Shown: positions 1 to 5,713 of the stretch, piece by piece | Numbering within the stretch: the first letter of the stretch is position 1 | How the letters are laid out: every line of letters starts with the position of its first letter | From: an uncultured Bacillaceae bacterium | GTDB lineage: Bacteria; Bacillota; Bacilli; Bacillales; Alkalibacillaceae | Direction: 5' to 3' | Assembly: GCA_937983065.1 (NCBI GenBank) | Contig: CALKAL010000121.1 | Coordinates: 1-12,650, forward strand | Length of the DNA: 12,650 bases | Notes under the pieces: model-generated | The model's input: the letters and a program-made list of their open reading frames with translations, nothing else | The model's database searches: none | What the model was told of the DNA's origin: nothing | Translations under genes and position numbers: made by a program

Positions 1-29
1 ATATATCCATTCCCCTACATACGCCTAAA

Positions 30-47
30 CTGATTAATATTAATCAG
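30..47. repeat. perfect 18-base palindrome
   Basis: CTGATTAATATTAATCAG is its own reverse complement. It is AT-rich with GC ends and sits at the inner edge of the AGCCCCAAA repeats. It could be a dimeric protein-binding site or one half of an attachment site. No T-run follows it on either strand, so it is not an ordinary terminator. Confidence 0.6.
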
Positions 48-79
48 CCCCAAATTAGCCCCAAAATTAGCCCCAAATA
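42..79. repeat. three short tandem AGCCCCAAA repeats beside a palindrome
   Basis: AGCCCCAAA occurs at 46-54, 57-65 and 69-77, that is, with 11- and 12-base spacing. The array abuts and partly overlaps a perfect 18-base palindrome at 30-47. It lies beyond the rpsD terminator. The spacing is close to one helical turn, as in some protein-binding arrays, but no known site is recognised. The array may continue into a feature left of the window. Confidence 0.6.
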
Positions 80-111
80 CGTTCATTTTCATGCATTATC
101 TTGCAATGCCA

Positions 112-164
112 AGAAAAACAAAAAAGCCCTGAAACCTTGATATATCAAGGTTTTTAAGGCTTTT
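112..164 (-). terminator. rpsD intrinsic terminator
   Basis: The inner stem is a perfect 22-base palindrome at 132-153. It is enclosed by an outer stem pairing 122-128 with 158-164. On the minus strand the hairpin is followed by a U-rich tract (complement of 112-125). It begins 28 bases beyond the rpsD stop codon, where a factor-independent terminator is expected. Confidence 0.9.
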
Positions 165-191
165 AATGCTATGCTTTGCAAAGCGAATTTC

Positions 192-794
192 CTAACGTGA
201 GTAGAACTCAACGATAAGTGATTCGTTAATTTCTGAAAGTACTTCAGAACGTTCTGGTAAGCGGTTGTACGTAAATTCTTTCTTGTCAGCATCGACAGTT
301 AAGTATTCAGGAACAAAGTTGTTCACTTCAATAGCTTCTGCAATGATGTCAAGGTTTTGTGATTTTTCACGTACAGAAATTGTTTGGCCTGGTTTTACGC
401 GGTATGATGGGATATCTACCCGTTGGCCGTCAACCATAAAGTGACCGTGGTTAACTAATTGACGTGCTTGACGTCTTGTACGCGCAAAACCTGCACGGTA
501 AACAAGGTTGTCTAGGCGAGATTCAAGTAAAATAATGAAGTTCTCACCGTGGATCCCTTTCATTTTACCAGCTTCATTAAATGTTTTACGGAATTGTCTT
601 TCATTAATTCCATACATGTAACGAAGTTTTTGTTTTTCTTGTAACTGCAATCCGTATTCGGAAAGCTTTTTACGTTGGTTAGGACCGTGTTGGCCTGGTG
701 CGTATGGGCGTTTTTCTAATTCTTTACCTGTACCAGTCAAAGAAATCCCATAACGGCGTGACTTTTTCCATAGAGAGCCTGTGTAACGTGCCAC
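192..794 (-). CDS. rpsD: 30S ribosomal protein S4
   Basis: Primary 16S rRNA-binding protein of the small subunit that nucleates 30S assembly; in Bacillus it also represses its own synthesis. The protein has 200 residues, the usual length in B. subtilis. It begins MARYTGSLWKKSRRYGISL and contains the PYAPGQHG segment. The S4 RNA-binding domain lies at about residues 90-155 (SRLDNLVYRAGFA, RRQARQLVNHGHF). It has no cysteines, so it is the zinc-free form. The start codon is GTG (792-794), with the SD GGAGGA eight bases upstream. The gene is monocistronic from its own promoter but can also receive RNA from the reductase gene upstream, since no terminator separates them. Its untranslated leader of about 180 bases is described separately. 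Confidence 0.98.
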   Translation of the reverse strand: MARYTGSLWKKSRRYGISLTGTGKELEKRPYAPGQHGPNQRKKLSEYGLQLQEKQKLRYMYGINERQFRKTFNEAGKMKGIHGENFIILLESRLDNLVYRAGFARTRRQARQLVNHGHFMVDGQRVDIPSYRVKPGQTISVREKSQNLDIIAEAIEVNNFVPEYLTVDADKKEFTYNRLPERSEVLSEINESLIVEFYSR

Positions 795-806
795 GTAGCG
801 TCTCCT

Positions 807-818
807 CCTTTTATTTTA
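807..818 (-). repeat. leader direct repeat, SD-proximal copy
   Basis: TAAAATAAAAGG on the minus strand. Its GG is the start of the rpsD SD. An identical copy lies at 961-972, right after the predicted transcription start. The segment at 827-835 (TTTATTTTA on the minus strand) is complementary to both copies. Confidence 0.75.
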
Positions 819-960
819 GTATTGCATAAAATAAAGTCAGTGTGTTCCGTATTCATGCTCATTTTGCTTTCATGTATCCTCGCTCCAGCAGCAGAGAGTT
901 ACGCGATACACCTCTTCATATGAGGTACAAAATGATAACATAACAGGTTCACCTAGGCTG

Positions 961-972
961 CCTTTTATTTTA
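961..972 (-). repeat. leader direct repeat, promoter-proximal copy
   Basis: TAAAATAAAAGG on the minus strand, within the first few transcribed bases of the rpsD leader and identical to the copy at 807-818. It could compete with the SD-proximal copy for pairing with 827-835. Confidence 0.75.
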
Positions 973-982
973 CACAAAGTCC

Positions 983-1011
983 ATTATAAGTGGATTTATA
1001 CGCATAGTCAA
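983..1011 (-). promoter_or_regulatory. rpsD sigma-A promoter
   Basis: The minus strand reads TTGACT (1011-1006), a 17-base spacer, then TATAAT (988-983). This is nearly full consensus, as expected for a ribosomal protein gene. The transcript should start near 976. The promoter lies within 52 bases of the stop codon of the upstream reductase gene. Confidence 0.9.
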
Positions 1012-1034
1012 GATAATTACCGTAAAATCAATGA

Positions 1035-1514
1035 TTATAAATGTTTTTCTAGGTGTTCAACAAATTTCTCTAAATATTTCTGATCCATTTCATCAAAACG
1101 ATCCTTAACAGGGCTATCGACATCTAAAACGCCAACCACTTTATCGTCTTTAAAAATTGGCACGACGATTTCAGATTGACTTTGCGCATCGCACGCGATA
1201 TGTCCTGGAAATTCATTCACATCAGGGACGAGCATCGTTTTTTTCTCTTTTACAGCGGTGCCACATACACCTTTTCCTACTGCTATACGAACGCAAGCAG
1301 GTAACCCTTGGAATGGGCCTAGGACGAGCTCACCGTCTTCCATTAAATAAAAGCCAACCCAATTAACCGTACTTAAAAATTGATTGAGTAAAGCACTTGC
1401 ATTTGACAAGTTGGCATAAGCATTCGTTTCACCTTCTAGTAAACTGTCAAGCTGTTTAATAAGAAGCTCGTAATTTTCCTCTTTCGTCCCATTATATTGG
1501 ATGACTTCAAACAT
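1035..1514 (-). CDS. free methionine-R-sulfoxide reductase, GAF domain (YtsP/YebR type)
   Basis: Reduces free L-methionine-(R)-sulfoxide in the cytosol and so repairs oxidised methionine. The protein has 159 residues and is almost entirely one GAF fold. It shows the family hallmarks NWVGFYL (51-57), GPFQGLPACVRI (66-77), GVCGTA (82-87) and HIACDAQSQSEIVVPI (105-120). Cys74, Cys84 and Cys108 match the three conserved cysteines of the fRMsr family (resolving and catalytic residues), so the reductase call goes beyond a generic GAF sensor. I chose ATG at 1512-1514 because AAAGGAG lies just upstream. A longer frame adding 19 residues has no ribosome binding site and would run through the promoter. 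It diverges from refZ and reads towards rpsD. The B. subtilis homologue is called ytsP. Confidence 0.9.
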   Translation of the reverse strand: MFEVIQYNGTKEENYELLIKQLDSLLEGETNAYANLSNASALLNQFLSTVNWVGFYLMEDGELVLGPFQGLPACVRIAVGKGVCGTAVKEKKTMLVPDVNEFPGHIACDAQSQSEIVVPIFKDDKVVGVLDVDSPVKDRFDEMDQKYLEKFVEHLEKHL

Positions 1515-1542
1515 GTTTGATAACTCCTTTGTTATAATTAAT

Positions 1543-1571
1543 TTTATACTTAAAAAACATTTGTAAGACAA
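1543..1571 (-). promoter_or_regulatory. sigma-A promoter of the reductase gene
   Basis: On the minus strand: TTGTCT (1571-1566), 17 bases, TATAAA (1548-1543). Transcription would start near 1536, about 22 bases before the ATG. Its -35 end lies close to the inverted repeat at 1578-1596, so a protein bound there could affect both divergent genes. Confidence 0.75.
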
Positions 1572-1577
1572 TCGATC

Positions 1578-1608
1578 TCGTGAAGGTATTTCGCGATATT
1601 AATCGAAA
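1578..1608. promoter_or_regulatory. overlapping inverted repeats, candidate RefZ operator
   Basis: TCGTGAA-ggtat-TTCGCGA (1578-1596) is an inverted repeat with one mismatch. An overlapping 20-base imperfect repeat, TTTCG...CGAAA, runs 1589-1608. Both lie just upstream of refZ between divergent genes, the usual place for a TetR-family operator. RefZ is known to bind short imperfect palindromes. I cannot confirm a match to its published motif from memory, so binding by RefZ here is inference. Confidence 0.5.
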
Positions 1609-1610
1609 CA
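1582..1610 (+). promoter_or_regulatory. candidate sigma-H promoter of refZ
   Basis: GAAGGTATT (1582-1590) fits the sigma-H -35 pattern RnAGGAwWW at all but one position. After 11 bases, ATCGAAACA (1602-1610) is a partial match to RnnGAATww. In B. subtilis, refZ is induced early in sporulation by sigma-H and Spo0A, which favours this reading. The -10 match is weak. No good sigma-A promoter was seen for refZ on this strand. The inverted repeats overlap it completely. Confidence 0.35.
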
Positions 1611-1630
1611 TAGTATTGAGGGGTGATTTT

Positions 1631-2236
1631 ATGTCAGAAAAAAGTTCAAAAGAAAAAATTATGGAAGCTGCTGCACAATTATTTTACTATAACGGTTTTA
1701 AAGGAACATCGATTCGTGCAATTACTGATGAAGCGAACGTTAACGTGTCCCTGATTAGTTATTATTTTAAAAATAAGCAAGGTTTACTAGAATATATGAT
1801 TGTTGAGTATTACGAAAATTATTTAAAGCTTTTAGAAGAGTTAACCGTTGATGAGCAGGCTTTAAAAGAACCGAAAATATTTTTTAAGTCAATTGAAGAA
1901 ATTATACATTATAAGTACGATCATTTTCAATTTACTTGTTTTATTCAACGGGAATTGTCTTTAGATAATATGTTTATTCGGGAGCTTTTTTCGACATACG
2001 TGGCAAAGGAGAAGTTTTTGTTAGAAAAAATGACCCACGCCTTAGCGAGTCACTATAAAATAAATAACCAGCAAATGGATGTACTTTATATTCAATTAAA
2101 AAGTTTATTGAACGGACCTTTTGTGTATGTGAATGATTGGCAAGGAGATTATCAATGGGATGGAACTGAGAAAATCTTCATAAAAACGTATATTAATACA
2201 TTAAGTGAATGGTTTTTTCCTCAAAAAAATCGTTAA
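1631..2236 (+). CDS. refZ: TetR-family regulator of FtsZ, RefZ (YttP)
   Basis: DNA-binding protein of 201 residues. In Bacillus it helps move the Z-ring from mid-cell to the pole at the onset of sporulation and acts from origin-proximal binding sites. The TetR-type helix-turn-helix is at about residues 8-54, with TSIRAITDEANVNVS and the recognition-helix segment SLISYYFKNKQGLLEYM. The rest is a helical ligand/dimerisation-type domain without an obvious pocket motif. The ISYYFKNKQGLLEY stretch is very like B. subtilis YttP. The ATG at 1631 is preceded by TTGAGGGGTGA. An in-frame GTG at 1580 has no SD and lies inside the operator-like repeats, so it is rejected. It diverges from the reductase gene and is followed 120 bases later by ezrA, another FtsZ regulator. 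No terminator is seen after it. Confidence 0.85.
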   Translation: MSEKSSKEKIMEAAAQLFYYNGFKGTSIRAITDEANVNVSLISYYFKNKQGLLEYMIVEYYENYLKLLEELTVDEQALKEPKIFFKSIEEIIHYKYDHFQFTCFIQRELSLDNMFIRELFSTYVAKEKFLLEKMTHALASHYKINNQQMDVLYIQLKSLLNGPFVYVNDWQGDYQWDGTEKIFIKTYINTLSEWFFPQKNR

Positions 2237-2290
2237 AGGGTCATAAATTGATGAAATTATCGTTTATTCTGTGAAATATTTAGCAATTAT

Positions 2291-2319
2291 TTGTCAAAAC
2301 ATGCTATGATATGATTAAT
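2291..2319 (+). promoter_or_regulatory. weak candidate promoter for ezrA
   Basis: TTGTCA at 2291-2296 is a good -35. With 17 bases the -10 is ATTAAT (2314-2319). The segment TATGATATGATTAAT offers alternative -10 registers, but none is clean. It lies in the 120-base refZ-ezrA gap, which holds no hairpin terminator. EzrA could also be reached by read-through from refZ. Confidence 0.4.
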
Positions 2320-2356
2320 AACTTTATTGATTTGGTTGGAGTTGGGAGGCATCTAA

Positions 2357-4051
2357 TTGAAAACCATTATAGCCATTTTATTAGTCATTGTTTTATTCAT
2401 ATTATTTAGTGTCATTATAAGAAAAAAAGTATATAAACGTGTGGATCAATTAGACAGCAGAAAAGTACGTTTAATGAACAAGCAAGTTGCAGAAGAGCTA
2501 GGTAAAGTTCGCGAATTAAATTTAACAGGTGAAACCGAAGAACTTTTCGAATCATGGCGCAGTGAATGGGATGATATTAACGGACGTGTATTTACGAATC
2601 TTGAAGATGATCTCATGGACGCTGAAGAGTTCGCGGAAAAATACCGTTTTAGAAAAGCATTCCATATACTAAATGGAATTGAAAAAACTTTAAACAAAGT
2701 TGAAAAAACAATTAATGATATATTCGATGAGGTTGAGCGTCTCCTCTCATCTGAAAAGGATAGTCGCCAAGAAGTTGAAAGACTCACTCCTCGAATAAGT
2801 GAAGTGCGTAAAAGAGTGTTAGAAAATGGTTATCAATTAGGAAAAGCGGAAGTCGTCTTTGAAGTTGAATTAGATGAAATTGAAGGGGACTTGCTGCATT
2901 ACGATGAACTAACTTCTGAAGGTAATTATACGGACGCATACGCTCTTGTTGAAAGTATGAAGGAAAGATTGGATGAAATTGAACGTAAAGTTGAGACGTT
3001 TCCAGAATTGTATCGCATGTTAAAACAAGTGATACCAGAAGATTTAGATCATCTTCTTAATGGAATAAAAGATATGCGCGAAGAAGGTTTTCGAGTTCAT
3101 TTACTTGGGTTTGATAAGGAAATACATACACACCATGAAACATTATTAGATTTAGTGGAGCAGTTAAATAAAGGATTCGATGATTACGTAGAAGATAAAA
3201 TTGAACAAATTAAACAACGTATTTTAGAAATATATGATGATTTGGAAAATGAAGCTTTAGACCGCAATTTTGTCATGCAGCGGATTGACGATATCGAGGA
3301 AAAAGTTAAAGACGCTCAAGTGCGGTTTCAGAAAACGAAAGAAAATGTCATGGCCGTTAAAGAAAATTATCATTTAACCGATGAAAAATATGAACAGCAA
3401 TACCAATTAGAAAAGGCAATTGACTTACTGCAAAAAGGAGCTCATCAGCTAAATGATCTCGTTGAAAAAGAAGACGAGCTATTTTCTTCTATTCGGGTTG
3501 AGTTAGAAAAATGGCTTAAAGATTATGAAGCATGGCTTGAGTCACAAGAGGCATTTGATTTTTATTTGCACAATTTAAGAAAAGACGAGCTTGAAGCAAG
3601 GGATCAAATTGATGAATTAAAGCAAGAAATTGTTTCAATTAGACTGACATTGCAAAAAAGTAATTTAATCGGCTTACCTGATTACATAGTTGAGTTAGTC
3701 GATGAGTCAAGGGCTTTAGTTAGTGAGGCTGTTGAAACGTTAAGTGAGCAACCCCTTGACATGGAAAGAATTACAACAGCGATTCAAAAAGCAGAAAAGC
3801 ACGTCGGAAGAACAGTAGAACAGACAAAATTGTTAATCGAGCAAGCCCATTTAGCAGAAAAAGTGATTCAATATGCGAATCGGTACCGTAGTAAATATCC
3901 TGTTTTAGCTGCAAAATTAGCTGAAGCTGAGCTTGCTTTTCGTGAATATCAATATGAAGTGGCATTAGAAGGTGCCGCGCAAATCCTTGAGGAAGTTGAA
4001 CCAGGCGCACTTAAACGAATAGAAGAAGTGCTTGAGACATCTGTTTCTTAA
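2357..4051 (+). CDS. ezrA: septation ring formation regulator EzrA
   Basis: Membrane-anchored negative regulator of FtsZ ring assembly that also coordinates division with cell-wall synthesis. It prevents extra Z-rings and binds the FtsZ C-terminal peptide. The protein has 564 residues (B. subtilis EzrA has 562). One transmembrane helix spans residues 3-21, followed by RKKVYKR, which places the bulk in the cytoplasm. The rest is spectrin-like coiled-coil repeats, seen as long runs of heptads rich in E, K and L. Conserved stretches are YRFRKAFHILNGIE, LRKDELEARDQIDELK and VIQYANRYRSKYP near the C-terminus. The last carries the Q, N and R of the functional QNR patch (Q505, N508, R509). The start is TTG at 2357, seven bases after GGGAGG. 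The next gene starts 20 bases later and is probably co-transcribed. Confidence 0.95.
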   Translation: MKTIIAILLVIVLFILFSVIIRKKVYKRVDQLDSRKVRLMNKQVAEELGKVRELNLTGETEELFESWRSEWDDINGRVFTNLEDDLMDAEEFAEKYRFRKAFHILNGIEKTLNKVEKTINDIFDEVERLLSSEKDSRQEVERLTPRISEVRKRVLENGYQLGKAEVVFEVELDEIEGDLLHYDELTSEGNYTDAYALVESMKERLDEIERKVETFPELYRMLKQVIPEDLDHLLNGIKDMREEGFRVHLLGFDKEIHTHHETLLDLVEQLNKGFDDYVEDKIEQIKQRILEIYDDLENEALDRNFVMQRIDDIEEKVKDAQVRFQKTKENVMAVKENYHLTDEKYEQQYQLEKAIDLLQKGAHQLNDLVEKEDELFSSIRVELEKWLKDYEAWLESQEAFDFYLHNLRKDELEARDQIDELKQEIVSIRLTLQKSNLIGLPDYIVELVDESRALVSEAVETLSEQPLDMERITTAIQKAEKHVGRTVEQTKLLIEQAHLAEKVIQYANRYRSKYPVLAAKLAEAELAFREYQYEVALEGAAQILEEVEPGALKRIEEVLETSVS

Positions 4052-4071
4052 TAGGAAGTAGGGGAGTAACG

Positions 4072-4422
4072 ATGGAACGGTTTATACTTATCATCTCTTC
4101 TGTACTTTTTACAATCACATGGGTTTTACTCATATTTATTACAGTTAATCAATCTGGACCAACCTATGTCGCAAAAAGTTATACAAAAATCGAAGAGACT
4201 ACATTACAACATAAAACATTTGAGCCCTTCATCCCTCTTGTAGATGCACGGATGCAGCAAAAGGAAGAAGAGGAAGATTTGGAAGCAGACGTAGAAAACG
4301 AAATTCAAGAGCGAGGGCGTTCCTTGGAGGATTATCCGATTTACGATTTGCCTAATGATGATGACGGTGTTTCTATCGATGATTTATTAGATATGCTCGA
4401 TTTAGAAACCCCTACATTTTAA
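4072..4422 (+). CDS. small acidic membrane protein of unknown function behind ezrA
   Basis: Not recognised as a named family. The protein has 116 residues. One transmembrane helix lies at about residues 4-25 (FILIISSVLFTITWVLLIFI). A linker with a few lysines follows, then a strikingly acidic tail: 21 Asp/Glu among residues 65-116, including EEEED at 65-69 and DDD at 96-98. It ends SIDDLLDMLDLETPTF. ATG at 4072 is preceded by AGGGGAG. It lies 20 bases after ezrA and before a strong terminator, so it is almost certainly in the ezrA transcript. Topology is unclear because charges on both sides of the helix are few. The last residues, LDLETPTF, resemble the FtsZ C-terminal peptide (LDIPTFL), the known EzrA-binding site. 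That similarity is suggestive only. Base composition matches its neighbours. Confidence 0.85.
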   Translation: MERFILIISSVLFTITWVLLIFITVNQSGPTYVAKSYTKIEETTLQHKTFEPFIPLVDARMQQKEEEEDLEADVENEIQERGRSLEDYPIYDLPNDDDGVSIDDLLDMLDLETPTF

Positions 4423-4427
4423 TAACT

Positions 4428-4480
4428 AAAGCTTGTTGATGCTCCTTAAATAAGGGCTCAGCAAGCTTTTATTTTTGTTT
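4428..4480 (+). terminator. terminator of the ezrA transcript
   Basis: AAAGCTTGTTGA (4428-4439) pairs with TCAGCAAGCTTT (4458-4469) with one G-U pair. An inner CCTT/AAGG extension lies between them, and a T-rich run follows (4467-4480). It separates the ezrA unit from nifZ. Confidence 0.9.
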
Positions 4481-4504
4481 AAGTAAACATGTTGTAGCAT
4501 TCAT

Positions 4505-4532
4505 TTGAAAAGTTTTACTGTATTATGATAAT
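4505..4532 (+). promoter_or_regulatory. sigma-A promoter of nifZ-thiI
   Basis: TTGAAA (4505-4510), 16 bases, GATAAT (4527-4532). It lies downstream of the ezrA-unit terminator and 35 bases before the nifZ ATG. A second TATAAT-like box at 4532-4537 has no matching -35. Confidence 0.65.
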
Positions 4533-4567
4533 ATAATTCGATGCAGATGAATAAAAGGGGTATAAAA

Positions 4568-5713
4568 ATGATTTATTTAGATAATAGTGCAACGACGAAG
4601 CCTGATGATGATGTTTTAAAAGCTTTTTATACAGCATCTAAACAGTTTTTTGCGAATCCGTCGTCTATTCATAAAGCAGGTGGGCAAGTAGAAACGCTTA
4701 TGCAGAAGGCGAAGGAGCAAATCGCGAAACTTTTAAATATAAAAACTGAGTCAATCATTTTTACTTCTGGAGGAACAGAAAGTAATAACTTAGCGATTAA
4801 AGGAGTCGCTTATCGATATAAAAATCGAGGGAATCATATTATTACTTCATCGATTGAGCATCCTTCAGTGCATGAGGTATGCCGGCAATTAGAAGAAGAT
4901 GGATTTCGAATCACGTATTTATCGGTTAATGAGAATGGTCAAATCGATTTAAATGAACTGAAAGAAAGCATAAGTGATGAAACGATTTTAGTCACTTTAA
5001 TGCATGTAAATAATGAAATTGGTTCGGTTCAGCCAATCGAGGAAATCGCTCAAATTTTAACACATTATCCGAAAGTGTTTTTTCACGTAGATGATGTGCA
5101 AGGGTTTGGAAAAATACCCCTCGATTATTCAATGGCTGGGCTAGATTTAGTGACAATTTCTGGGCATAAAATTCATGGTTTAAAAGGGACTGGATGCTTA
5201 ATTAAAAAGGAACACGTTCATTTAAAGCCGCTCATGTTTGGTGGCTCTCAAGAATTTAGTATTCGCCCTGGAACAGAAAATGTCGCAGGGGCTGTTTCGT
5301 TAGCGAAGTCGATTCGATTATCCGTTGAAAGACAAGCGAATTACGATCGGTTAAAAAATTATAAGGAAAAGATTTTTGATGCGTTAAAATCAAATCCTTT
5401 CATCCATATCAATTCGCCGAAAAATGGAGCTCACCATATCGTTAATTTTTCGGTTAAAGGGTTTAAACCTGAAGTGTTAATCCACGCTTTAGGTGAAAAA
5501 GATATTTACGTTTCAACAAAATCGGCTTGCTCATCAAAAATAAATGAGCCAAGTCATGTACTCATGGCTTGTTTTCAAGATGAAGCTATTGCGACATCGG
5601 CACTTCGGGTTAGTATGAGTATTGATCAATCGGAAGAAGATATTCAAGTTTTTTTAACGGAAATAGATCATATTATTAAAAAATACGAACATATAATGGG
5701 GTCATCACAATGA
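4568..5713 (+). CDS. nifZ: cysteine desulfurase (NifZ/IscS type) feeding ThiI
   Basis: PLP enzyme of 381 residues that removes sulfur from L-cysteine as an enzyme-bound persulfide. In B. subtilis the paralogue next to thiI hands its sulfur directly to ThiI for 4-thiouridine in tRNA. Class-V aminotransferase landmarks are YLDNSATT (3-10), the PLP-stacking His in IEHPS (H98), HVDDVQGFGK (173-182), the Schiff-base lysine in SGHKIHG (K201), SIRPGTENV (231-239) and the catalytic loop cysteine in SACSS (C321). The loop is short, as in NifS/NifZ-like members. I chose ATG at 4568 because AAAGGGG lies eight bases upstream and MIYLDNSATT is the family N-terminus. An upstream ATG adding nine residues is not supported. 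Its TGA overlaps the thiI ATG in ATGA, so the two are translationally coupled. Confidence 0.93.
   Translation: MIYLDNSATTKPDDDVLKAFYTASKQFFANPSSIHKAGGQVETLMQKAKEQIAKLLNIKTESIIFTSGGTESNNLAIKGVAYRYKNRGNHIITSSIEHPSVHEVCRQLEEDGFRITYLSVNENGQIDLNELKESISDETILVTLMHVNNEIGSVQPIEEIAQILTHYPKVFFHVDDVQGFGKIPLDYSMAGLDLVTISGHKIHGLKGTGCLIKKEHVHLKPLMFGGSQEFSIRPGTENVAGAVSLAKSIRLSVERQANYDRLKNYKEKIFDALKSNPFIHINSPKNGAHHIVNFSVKGFKPEVLIHALGEKDIYVSTKSACSSKINEPSHVLMACFQDEAIATSALRVSMSIDQSEEDIQVFLTEIDHIIKKYEHIMGSSQ

Larger units (their letters stand above)
795..976 (-). promoter_or_regulatory. rpsD 5' leader, probable S4 autoregulatory region
   Basis: About 180 transcribed bases separate the promoter from the GTG start. 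Visible hairpins on the minus strand include ACCTC/GAGGT (926-922 with 914-910), GTGTATC/GATACAT further down, and an all-AU 9-bp stem (835-827 with 818-810) ending just before the SD. S4 is known to repress its own gene through the leader in B. subtilis, and the length and position here fit. That this exact structure binds S4 is inferred. No intrinsic terminator is visible inside the leader, which points to translational control. Confidence 0.65.

Noticed and set aside
15..92. 25-codon minus-strand frame with GAN repeats (…FGANFGANLG…), looking like the tail of an integrase
   Set aside because: No SD, it lies outside the rpsD terminator, and a stop codon precedes it immediately, so there is no gene body. 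The similarity to integrase tails is only a vague recollection.
173..184. 12-base palindrome GCTTTGCAAAGC between rpsD and its terminator
   Set aside because: Short, with no second copy and no context; it cannot form a useful hairpin without a loop.
89..292. Minus-strand frame across the rpsD 3' end
   Set aside because: It runs through the S4 coding region out of frame and through the terminator hairpin, with no SD.
1157..1366. Plus-strand frame opposite the GAF-domain reductase
   Set aside because: Antisense shadow of a well-supported gene with three conserved cysteines; no SD or family resemblance.
1580..1630. 17-residue N-terminal extension of RefZ from GTG at 1580
   Set aside because: No SD before 1580, and it would lie in the operator-like repeats and promoter. 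The ATG at 1631 has a good SD and gives the usual protein length.
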